A stretch of DNA of 41,961 nucleotides, from NCBI GenBank assembly GCA_964449775.1, contig CAYVBQ010000032.1, forward strand, positions 1 through 41,961, in the 5' to 3' direction. The position numbers and the translations under genes are program-made. The notes below the pieces were generated by a model, which saw nothing but the letters and a program-made list of their open reading frames with translations, was not told the origin of the DNA and ran no database searches. Positions 8,367 through 15,570 of the stretch are shown in pieces; the stretch's first letter is position 1; every line of letters starts with the position of its first letter. The DNA is from Fen-1258 sp964449775 (GTDB lineage: Bacteria; Bacteroidota; Ignavibacteria; Ignavibacteriales; Melioribacteraceae).

Positions 8367-10958
8367 TTATCTCTCTATTTTCCAAATACTGTAAATATTT
8401 TTTCTCCGTTTGAAAGCTTCCTGACCACCTTCCATAATGTTAACAATCTGTTCTTGCGTTTCATGTTCATCTATAGTACCTGAATGCAGTTCAATTTCTT
8501 TATCAATATTATATTTACAAGCAATTATTTTTTCACTATCGCCAAGCACAGGAATATTTGCGTTATGAGTTGCAAAAATAAACTGCATACTCCCTTTTAA
8601 TTTTTTTATTTCTTTTATTACTTCTTCATATATAGTTTGGTTATCAAGGTCATCCTCCGGTTGGTCAATTATTAAAATATCATTTTCCCGTTGTGCCAAC
8701 AGAAATAAAATCAATGCGGAAGCTCGCTGTCCAAGGGAATGGTCTTTTAAAGGTTTACCATCATATTTGATAATAAACCTATTTTCTACCTGATATATTA
8801 ACAAATCAGAAAGATTTTCGTTAAATCGCTTTTTAAACTCAGATAAATGACCTTCGTTTAAAATATCATCCAATTGTTTACTATTTCTAAATATCTCAAT
8901 AAAATCTTTGTATGTAGATTCAATTGATTCATAAGCTCTATCTCTGATACCCGTGCCTCTAAAAATCAGTTTTAGCTCATTTAAAAAATTATCTCTTCTA
9001 TCTTTGAATTTTACTTCAATTTCAAGTTTACTTTCAGTTTCATTAATTCGTTTAACTTCAGCCTCAAGTATTCTATATTCTTCAAGCCATAAATTATTTA
9101 GATCTGTTAATTTATCAAATAAGCTTTTTCTAAGTACCTCATTCTTTTTTTCTGATTTCTCTATCTCTTTTATTTTTAATTTAGAGGTTTCTACTTGCCT
9201 GTTAAGTTTAAGAAAATTATCAGGGTTTAATGTAGGTATATTTATCTCACGTTTTATTTTGGCAAAGTCCTCTTTTAAACCTTCTTGCTTCTCATTAAGT
9301 CTTTTGATTAAATCTTTAAATTGTTCATGTAACTTTTCAGAATGCACTTTTATTTGTCTAAACTTAATAAATTCGTCATTTAACAGAAGTAATATTTTAT
9401 TAGCTTCCTCAAACAATTCTTTATTTACTGCTGATTCAGGGAGTTTTTGTGAAAAAAAACTACTGTAGTTATTTATTAATCCGTTTAAATCCTGAATAAA
9501 ATCGCCAATAGTCTTATTTGTTTCAGTGATTTTTGTAATATCCGAGTCAAAAAGACTTTGTTGTTTCAACTTTTCTTCAACGCCTTTTTCTTTATAAAGC
9601 TTTAACTGATGTTCAGCATTTTTTATATCAGTTTCAGTTTCAGTTTTTAATTCTTTTAAATTATGTAATTTTTTAATTTCTGCAACAAGGTTTATTATTT
9701 CAGCTTTCTTTGAAGCAATCCTTTCTTTAATATTTACAAGCCTTCTTCCAATAAGTTTGTTAATAAGGTCTGCTTCAAAATTTATATCTTTATTTGAAAG
9801 GTCCTTTTGTCCAAAATAAACAGGTAATTTAAAAATTGCATCTATTGTTACATCCTTGCGATTTCCATCTTTATCAAAAATATCTTCCTTTTGTCCATAA
9901 ATCTTCTCAATCTTATATTCTTCTTTATGCTCATTAATAATACTTACTATTACTTTACCACCGCTTTTAAGCACAAATTCAATCAAGCTATTTTTATAAT
10001 CACGATCCATAACCTGTTTACCAAGCGGGATGTTTAGTGTATATCTTAGAATTTCTAATATAGAGGACTTCCCACTTCCTCGAATGCCAATAATATTGTT
10101 TAAATCAGGTGACAAATCAAGAACTTTTCCATTTAGTAAACCACCTTCAAAGCGAATTGATTTAATAAATGAGTTTTTAGTTTCCGGCTTTTCTTTTTGA
10201 ACAATTCTATAGTCATCAATTATTGAATATTTTAACGCTTCAAAATTAAATGCTCCTATTTTAATAAAAGTGTTCCGTCCTTTTCCAATTGCTTCTATGC
10301 CTCCTTCAGCATTGTCCGTACCTTCAACACACGCTATCTTTCTATTTGCCAAAGAACAAAGCCGATTATAATTTTCTAAGTTTCGACTTTTTTGAACTGC
10401 CAATACTTTTTGAAATGAATCATCCTGAATAAATGCCTCAAGAGTTCTCCCTTTTAATACAGTAAATAATCCATTTGTATCATCAATATGAGCAAGAACA
10501 AAGAAATAATCGAAACCTATTTCATTTAAAGCATTAACAGTTTCTCCTAAATCAAATTTGGAGTTTGGATATGGAGATATATCATAATTATTTATACCCA
10601 AGAAAGCTGATGTTAGAAAATCAATAATTTTATCATTTCCATCTTTATACCATTTATCATCGAATACAATTAAGATATGAATACCCTCTTTTAAAGAAAA
10701 TTCAACGCCCGGGAATAATCCGATATTATATGTCAGTGCTTTATTTTTTAATGCAACAAATTCATCTTTATCAAATTTATTATGATTTGTGATTACACCT
10801 ATTCCAATATTTTGGGCAACCATTTGTCCCACGTAAAGTTTTACAAAATCATTTTCTATTCCTGGGTAAACAAACGCTTTATCTGCTTTAGTATGTAAGT
10901 GAAAATCTGCTCTTAACCATGTACTTCCATTTATAAATATGTTATTATTTTTTTCCAT
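8367..10958 (-). CDS. PHP-domain / SMC-like ATPase of cargo block A
   Basis: 863 residues. The N-terminus is a PHP phosphoesterase/nuclease domain: DFHLHTKAD (H20, H22), ITNHNKFD, GVEFS and LAHIDD. An ABC/SMC-type ATPase follows, with Walker A GIRGSGKSS (about 290), a long charged coiled coil (about 400-680), a signature-like SLGQRASA (about 743), Walker B ILIIDQPEDDLDNQT (about 757-771) and a switch FATHNANIP. From memory the family is labelled TrlF-like or PHP-AAA. A metal-dependent nuclease gated by an SMC-like ATPase is the likely activity. It starts 11 bp after the mod stop, so it is the first cargo gene in the split mod-res operon. Confidence 0.9.
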   Translation of the reverse strand: MEKNNNIFINGSTWLRADFHLHTKADKAFVYPGIENDFVKLYVGQMVAQNIGIGVITNHNKFDKDEFVALKNKALTYNIGLFPGVEFSLKEGIHILIVFDDKWYKDGNDKIIDFLTSAFLGINNYDISPYPNSKFDLGETVNALNEIGFDYFFVLAHIDDTNGLFTVLKGRTLEAFIQDDSFQKVLAVQKSRNLENYNRLCSLANRKIACVEGTDNAEGGIEAIGKGRNTFIKIGAFNFEALKYSIIDDYRIVQKEKPETKNSFIKSIRFEGGLLNGKVLDLSPDLNNIIGIRGSGKSSILEILRYTLNIPLGKQVMDRDYKNSLIEFVLKSGGKVIVSIINEHKEEYKIEKIYGQKEDIFDKDGNRKDVTIDAIFKLPVYFGQKDLSNKDINFEADLINKLIGRRLVNIKERIASKKAEIINLVAEIKKLHNLKELKTETETDIKNAEHQLKLYKEKGVEEKLKQQSLFDSDITKITETNKTIGDFIQDLNGLINNYSSFFSQKLPESAVNKELFEEANKILLLLNDEFIKFRQIKVHSEKLHEQFKDLIKRLNEKQEGLKEDFAKIKREINIPTLNPDNFLKLNRQVETSKLKIKEIEKSEKKNEVLRKSLFDKLTDLNNLWLEEYRILEAEVKRINETESKLEIEVKFKDRRDNFLNELKLIFRGTGIRDRAYESIESTYKDFIEIFRNSKQLDDILNEGHLSEFKKRFNENLSDLLIYQVENRFIIKYDGKPLKDHSLGQRASALILFLLAQRENDILIIDQPEDDLDNQTIYEEVIKEIKKLKGSMQFIFATHNANIPVLGDSEKIIACKYNIDKEIELHSGTIDEHETQEQIVNIMEGGQEAFKRRKNIYSIWKIER

Positions 10959-10969
10959 GATCTAATCTT

Positions 10970-12934
10970 TTAAATAGTTTTAAAATCTATTTCAGCATCC
11001 CTCATCTGTAATACGGTATTCGTTTTCAACTGGTCGTTGCCTGTGAAAAGTTTATCAAGCGTAATTACTTTTTTCGGCTTGTCTGAAATGATGGCATCAA
11101 TTAGTTCTTGATTCATCTCTTCCAAAGCAATAATAAGTTCCCCATCATTTACAGAATAATAAGCCCCATCCCTACCTTCCCCAAGGGGGAAGGAGATTAT
11201 TTCAACTTTGTCGGTGAGCAGATACCCTGCTTTGAGGATTAACTCGTAAAGCATGTTTTCTTTTTCGCTTCCTTCTCTTACGGGGTTTGTAAAAGCGTTC
11301 AACTGTTGTTCTAAATTTTCTTCCGTGATTTCATTGCCTCTCCATATTTTGAAGTTGGATGATGAGAGTTTGAAAACTTTGAAACCGTCTGAACTATGAT
11401 TTATTTGATTTTCTTGATTGCCTTGATTTTTTTCTTCCGCAAAAAGTTTCTGTTGGTCTTTATTTTTAATCATGGTAATCTCTGAATCAGATGAATCATG
11501 GTTCAGACGATTTATAACTCTGCGTATTCTTTCTTTTGCAATATCCGCAATGGTTTTATAGCCCGCTTTGTATGCTTCACTTTCTTCATCACATTTTTCA
11601 GGAAGTTGCACTAAAATAAATTTTCTGTCGCCCCCATCTTCCTTGTTGAGTTCTAAAACGGCTTGGGCTGTTGTGCCTGAACCACCAAAGAAATCAAGAA
11701 TAATATCATCATTACCTTCACTTTGAGAATACTTTATTAATTGTCTTATTAATTCGTATGGTTTAGGATTATCAAAAATATCTTTTATGCCAAGTAAACT
11801 TTCTAAATCTTTCGAAGCACTGTCTGTTGAACCGTGTTCAAATAAAATATTTGGATTTGCTGATGTTGTATCCCTATCCTCAAAATCATAAATTTTTAAT
11901 TTAATAACTCCATCTTCAATAATAAATCTATTTTTTACTTCTAATTCTCTTGCTGTTTTCTCTCCCAATTGCCATCGCTTTCCTTCTCTTGGTTTATTTC
12001 CAAGAATCTCAAATTGCATTGATTTTCTTTCATAACTACCAGTATTCTTCTTTTCAATAACAGTTTTGCGATAGTTTCCATCAGCATCACTAAATTCATA
12101 ATTTCTGCTTTCTTTCGGCACCACCCTGTAATTCAAACTATCACTATGTTCCGTTCTACAATAACATAAAATATATTCTGTGAGGGAACTTACTTTTGCT
12201 CCTTCAACATTTGTAGTAGTTCCTTTTTTCTTCCATAAATATGTTGCTACAAAATTCTCCTCACCAAAAATTTCATTCATTATTAACCGAAGGTTGTGAA
12301 CTTCGTTATCGTCAATGTGAACAAAAATAACTCCGTCATCACGTAAAAGATTTTTTGCAAGGAACAAACGTGGATACATCATGCTTAGCCAGTTGCTGTG
12401 ATAGTGTCCGCTATCTTTACTGTTTTTGCGGAACATTCCTTCTTTAAGTAAATAACCTTCTTCATCTTTTTCGCCAATTCTTTTTTGGTAGTCCTCTTTG
12501 CTTTCCTTAAAACTGTCGGGGTAAATAAAACTGTCGCTGCCTGTATTGTAAGGCGGATCAATGCAAACCACTTTTACTTTTCCGTAGTAGGATTTTTGCA
12601 GCACTTTCAGCACTTCTAAATTTTCACCTTCAATAAAAACATTTTCAGAAGCCCCATCCTGACCTCCCCCAAAGGGGGAGGAAAAGCCATCATTGATTCC
12701 TTCACCCGGACAGGGTTTCAGCGTTGCGGTAGTAGTTTGCTGCAACACCTTAAAAGCTTCTGTTTTACCCGCCCAATTCAAAACATAGCGTTCGTTCAGG
12801 AACTCAAGATTTTCTTTTCCAAGAGTTGCCTGAAGTTTTTCCCAATCAATTTTTCCTTCTGTAATAGCTTCGGGAAAAAGTTGTTTCAGTTTTTCCAGCT
12901 GATCTTGTAGTATGTCTAAAGATTTTCCGTTCAT
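10970..12934 (-). CDS. mod: Type III DNA methyltransferase subunit Mod
   Basis: Modification and specificity subunit of the type III system, an N6-adenine methyltransferase of 654 residues. The catalytic motif DPPYNTGSD (126-134) precedes the SAM-binding motif LDFFGGSGTTAQAV (about 448-461), the beta-class order. The variable middle (about 200-400) should hold the target recognition domain. The start at MNGKSLDIL (12934) fits family N-termini and an upstream gap; the frame extends to 13024 but without family similarity. Two palindromic elements are inserted in frame: residues about 76-95 (PCPGEGINDGFSSPFGGGQDGA), just before the conserved ENVFIEGENLEVLK, and near the C-terminus (SFPLGEGRDGA). 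Both lie at loop positions, so Mod may still fold. No long simple-sequence tract suggesting phase variation was seen. Confidence 0.93.
   Translation of the reverse strand: MNGKSLDILQDQLEKLKQLFPEAITEGKIDWEKLQATLGKENLEFLNERYVLNWAGKTEAFKVLQQTTTATLKPCPGEGINDGFSSPFGGGQDGASENVFIEGENLEVLKVLQKSYYGKVKVVCIDPPYNTGSDSFIYPDSFKESKEDYQKRIGEKDEEGYLLKEGMFRKNSKDSGHYHSNWLSMMYPRLFLAKNLLRDDGVIFVHIDDNEVHNLRLIMNEIFGEENFVATYLWKKKGTTTNVEGAKVSSLTEYILCYCRTEHSDSLNYRVVPKESRNYEFSDADGNYRKTVIEKKNTGSYERKSMQFEILGNKPREGKRWQLGEKTARELEVKNRFIIEDGVIKLKIYDFEDRDTTSANPNILFEHGSTDSASKDLESLLGIKDIFDNPKPYELIRQLIKYSQSEGNDDIILDFFGGSGTTAQAVLELNKEDGGDRKFILVQLPEKCDEESEAYKAGYKTIADIAKERIRRVINRLNHDSSDSEITMIKNKDQQKLFAEEKNQGNQENQINHSSDGFKVFKLSSSNFKIWRGNEITEENLEQQLNAFTNPVREGSEKENMLYELILKAGYLLTDKVEIISFPLGEGRDGAYYSVNDGELIIALEEMNQELIDAIISDKPKKVITLDKLFTGNDQLKTNTVLQMRDAEIDFKTI
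11162..11197 (+). repeat. In-frame palindromic insertion in mod, copy B
   Basis: GC-rich hairpin CCTTCCCC-aag-GGGGAAGG (11174-11192), preceded by GCCCCATCC. It encodes SFPLGEGRDGA in Mod on the minus strand. It shares orientation, lead sequence and hairpin with copy A at 12651-12686. The base composition stands out from the AT-rich gene around it. Confidence 0.75.
12651..12686 (+). repeat. In-frame palindromic insertion in mod, copy A
   Basis: Hairpin CCTCCCCC-aaa-GGGGGAGG (12663-12681) led by GCCCCATCC. On the minus strand it encodes SSPFGGGQDGA, between the conserved LKPCP and ENVFIEG stretches of type III Mod proteins. It is the same element family as 11162-11197. Confidence 0.75.
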
Positions 12935-12959
12935 CAATAGAAATTTAGTTAAATTTTGG

Positions 12960-13274
12960 CTATAAAGATAAAAACAGTACCGGAATTTTTTTATTGAGCA
13001 ATTTAAAATACCGAGATTCTTCAATTCCTTTCATTTCTGTATGGCAGGTAACGCAACCTTCTCTGCGATCAAGTATCAGAGGCAGATCACCGAAAGCTGA
13101 TTCATCAACTCCGGTTTGTTTCCTTAACTGTTCAACGCGATATTTTTCTGCTTTTTCGTCAACAGGAACATTTATATACCAATACACGCCAAAGATGAAG
13201 AAACCCGCCGTCATAAGAACAAAAATGTATGCTGTTACCAGAAACTTGATATTTGGTTTGTGCCTTTTTCTCAT
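12960..13274 (-). pseudogene. Truncated second copy of the mobA-linked multihaem cytochrome
   Basis: The first ~87 residues match the cytochrome at 19222-19566 closely: N-terminal membrane anchor, then VPVDEKAEKYRVEQLRKQT and the haem motif CVTCH. Identity ends abruptly at KGIEES (boundary about 13013, equivalent to 19305). Beyond this the frame runs through unrelated bases (RYFKLLNKK...), so the second haem motif CYYCH is missing. It overlaps the chimeric mobA' frame by 4 bp, as in the intact arrangement. A remnant from a related allele or strain, not a working cytochrome. Confidence 0.85.
12962..12969 (-). promoter_or_regulatory. Possible -7 element for mod
   Basis: On the minus strand, TATCTTTA lies 28 bp upstream of the mod ATG and resembles the Bacteroidota -7 consensus TAnnTTTG. 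No convincing -33 box was found. If real, it is the promoter of mod and of the cargo behind it. Confidence 0.3.
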
Positions 13275-14191
13275 TCTAAATTTTTCTGTTTTATGATCTC
13301 AAAGTCGTCCGGCGAGTTCATGTTGAAGAAAAGATCTTCTTTATAAAATGGAAGAGAACCGGTTTCGATAATTTCCGCGCCAACTTTCGAAATCAACTTT
13401 TTAACGCTTGCAGCACTTTTCCCGTTTTCTTTCTTCAAATGAATTGAATCACTCAAAATATTCTCAATAACCGGGACTAATGATTTTCGGTAAATTCCGC
13501 AAAGGTGCTGCATTCTTTCATTCGCTGATGGAATCGAGATCGGTTGAACGGTTTTATATTCGATTATATGGCTAATCATTTCTTGCGACATCAGCGGTAA
13601 ATCACAAGAGAGAAAAAAATTTCTGTTTGTTGGGGAAGCAATGAGTGATGCATGAATACCGGAAAGCGGACCATGACCTTTGTAAACATCACCGATCATC
13701 GGTAAACTGAGGGAACGATAAATTTCGAAATCATTTGTACCAACAAGAAAAGAATATCTGCGTGCTGGAGTAAAATCTGTTTCAATCTTTTTATCATTTA
13801 GATTAATATCCATTTTAACAAGAGAGAAACGCCAATCATTATTACCATCTGTATAGTATGCAACAAGAGCAGCATCGTGAATGCGTTGTTTAAGATAGCG
13901 GGCGGTAAAATTACGCTGTAATGACCTTGCTCTTTCTAAAGATGTACCGCGATTTAGATTAACAATTAAAACATCAATAACATTGTTTTTAGAATCTTTA
14001 TACTGACCAATACGTTTATAATGTTTTACCGCATCGCTGAATGATTCCGGCACATATTGACCACGATATTCTTTACGTTTAGATTCATCAAGATTATTAA
14101 GCAGGTTTTTAATGAATAATGTAAACTGAGCTTCATTGAATGGTTTTTCAAATGTGTTGACGATTAAGTTTTTGGCTTCAAGTTTATTCAT
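13271..14191 (-). pseudogene. Chimera: type IIG R-M N-terminus fused to MobA C-terminus
   Basis: A single open frame of 306 residues made from two genes. Residues 1 to about 150 resemble the start of Eco57I-like type IIG enzymes (VIDVLIVNLNRGTSLERARS, LQRNFTARYLKQ, DWRFSLVKM, TPARRYSFLVG). From TNDFEIYRS on, the protein is the last two thirds of MobA, collinear with 19563-20040. The junction is near 13740, at the end of FLVG. The R-M part lacks nuclease completion, methyltransferase and specificity domains. The MobA part lacks the GTP-binding LSGGxSSRMG loop. Neither parent function can remain. The frame is open by chance or recent formation. Confidence 0.85.
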
Positions 14192-14202
14192 AAAAATAGT
14201 TA

Positions 14203-14232
14203 TTGACTTTTAAGTAAAATGGATTAATTTTG
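14203..14232 (+). promoter_or_regulatory. Promoter of candidate small RNA
   Basis: TTGACT at 14203-14208, a 16-bp spacer, then TAATTTTG at 14225-14232, which satisfies both a sigma70-like -10 and the Bacteroidota TAnnTTTG element. It points right, away from the chimeric R-M/mobA frame. Predicted transcription start about 14238. Confidence 0.55.
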
Positions 14233-14237
14233 CATAC

Positions 14238-14361
14238 GAGAATTACGACAGAAAACAGGCTTGAAGGTTATGTACTTCAAGTTTATTTTCAAATATTTTT
14301 TAGTCATTGCCCATAAGGGTGAGTGACGTGGTTTGCCGCAGTACCGTAACTGCGGTTTTTT
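14238..14361 (+). ncRNA. Candidate ~125-nt small RNA in the defence island
   Basis: Between two minus-strand genes a plus-strand promoter (14203-14232) and a terminator (14336-14361) frame about 125 nt with no convincing ORF. The transcript would form a 7-bp hairpin CTTGAAG...CTTCAAG (14260-14281), an AU-rich single-stranded stretch and a GC-rich 3' part ending in the terminator stem. It does not match an RNA family that I recognise. It starts just upstream of, and divergent from, the type IIG remnant, so it may have belonged to that system. Confidence 0.5.
14336..14361 (+). terminator. Rho-independent terminator of the candidate small RNA
   Basis: CCGCAGT-accgta-ACTGCGG (14336-14355) followed by six T residues (14356-14361) on the plus strand. 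There is no T run on the minus-strand side, so it serves a rightward transcript and not the neighbouring minus-strand genes. Confidence 0.75.
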
Positions 14362-14857
14362 ATTTTAAACTACTAAGATACTTCTCATATCGTTTTTGGA
14401 ATCTATTTCTATTCTCTTTATCAATTACAAAACCGGTTATTAGGAGATATTCTTTTTTTATTTGTTCAACAATTACAATATAGTTCTTATTATCATACCA
14501 GTAGTAATCTCTAAGAGCTCCATCACCTTCAGTGTATTGAAAGTATTTAATTCTGGGGTCAATTCTTTGTTCAAGAATCGGTCTTATCCAATGTACTCTA
14601 TTAGCCCTTTGATAATCAAAAACTCTTTTCCCCGTCATTTTACTTTTCCAGGTTATGATATGAACAAAGCTCTCGCAATATTTTTCAAAACCTTTAAAGG
14701 TTGAGGGATACGATTTAATATTTACTTTTTTATTATCAATGGAAAAAGGATTATTCAGAAAATCGTCTAAAAAAATCTGATAAAGGAAATCAATCTTTTC
14801 TTGTTGGGGCTCAAACAAAGTATCAAAATAAGGGACTAAATCATCAAGCAAAATCAC
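14360..14857 (-). CDS. Uncharacterised 165-residue protein with the PLD-helicase/DUF3800 genes
   Basis: No confident family match. The N-terminal part is acidic and helical. The C-terminal part has alternating aromatic and beta-rich segments (DYYWYDNKNYIVIVEQIKKE, then YLLITGFVID) and a basic end (NRFQKRYEKYL). This pattern loosely recalls PBECR/RelE-type nuclease-like domains near DUF3800 genes, but no catalytic residue can be named. It overlaps the DUF3800 gene by 4 bp (ATGA), so it is in the same operon and probably in the same complex or pathway. Its stop lies within the T run of the opposing small-RNA terminator. Confidence 0.75.
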   Translation of the reverse strand: MILLDDLVPYFDTLFEPQQEKIDFLYQIFLDDFLNNPFSIDNKKVNIKSYPSTFKGFEKYCESFVHIITWKSKMTGKRVFDYQRANRVHWIRPILEQRIDPRIKYFQYTEGDGALRDYYWYDNKNYIVIVEQIKKEYLLITGFVIDKENRNRFQKRYEKYLSSLK

Positions 14858-15570
14858 AATAATCTCTTAGGTTGATGATCAAAAATATTAAACTTTTTTT
14901 CCCAAGGCTCAGTCCCTTCATCTAACGAATAACCGGACTTTAATTCAAGATATTCAATGAAAGAATTCTTTGCGAAACTGTTTCCCTCTGAATTACAAAG
15001 ATTTCGGGCTTTATAAGTAATTGCCCCAATAAAAAGATCGGCTAATTGAAGGAAGACAGACTCAGCGCTATTAATAGATTGAAAATGTTTAAATGGGGAT
15101 TGACCATAGAACTTTTTGCTAAAAACTTCCTCAAGCTTTAACAGCTTGCTTTTACTTCTTGTGTCTTTAATATCTAAATATACCGCATATTTTTTGTCTG
15201 CTTCGGTTGTTAAAGGGTTGTATAACAAGAAGTAGATCATCTTATAATAAAAATTATCGTGGCTGCCTTGATTAAACTGGTTGTGATCAAGCCTATTTTT
15301 ATACTTAATTAACACGGAGCGAAACTCTAAGTCAGATGAAAAGAAATAGTCAATTAGAGATTTATATAAAGGTAACTTTGCTTTTGAAATGTGCGACCAT
15401 TTAAGTTCGAAAGGGGAACGAAATTGATATTTTATTTTTTTTATTTCTTGTTTGTACAATTCGTAATTAGCAGTTGGCACTTTTATATGGCCAATCGTCA
15501 TTACTGGTGAATTATCTCCTTCAAGATGGCAACTCTCATCACAAAATAATTTATAATCTACATCAAGCAT
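14854..15570 (-). CDS. DUF3800 protein
   Basis: 238 residues with the DUF3800 pattern: an N-terminal YKLFCDES strand with conserved acidic residues (D11, E12), a central FELKWSH, DIKDTRS, and a C-terminal SVFLQLADLFIGAI (about 180-193). The family is RNase H-like by fold prediction in the literature that I recall, and is common in phage-defence neighbourhoods, but its reaction is not known. It overlaps the helicase gene by 8 bp upstream and the 165-residue protein gene by 4 bp downstream, so translation is coupled. Confidence 0.85.
   Translation of the reverse strand: MLDVDYKLFCDESCHLEGDNSPVMTIGHIKVPTANYELYKQEIKKIKYQFRSPFELKWSHISKAKLPLYKSLIDYFFSSDLEFRSVLIKYKNRLDHNQFNQGSHDNFYYKMIYFLLYNPLTTEADKKYAVYLDIKDTRSKSKLLKLEEVFSKKFYGQSPFKHFQSINSAESVFLQLADLFIGAITYKARNLCNSEGNSFAKNSFIEYLELKSGYSLDEGTEPWEKKFNIFDHQPKRLL

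Noticed and set aside
8953..9468. 171-residue plus-strand frame opposite the PHP-ATPase gene
   Set aside because: Ser/Leu-rich composition typical of the antisense of a coiled coil; no start signal or homology recognised.
10970..12934. Phase-variable mod (phasevarion)
   Set aside because: No long homopolymer or tandem tetranucleotide tract is seen in mod; only the two palindromic insertions.
14238..14361. Small RNA as a tracrRNA or retron RNA
   Set aside because: No cas9, cas12 or reverse transcriptase gene and no repeat array occur in the window; the hairpins alone do not support either assignment.
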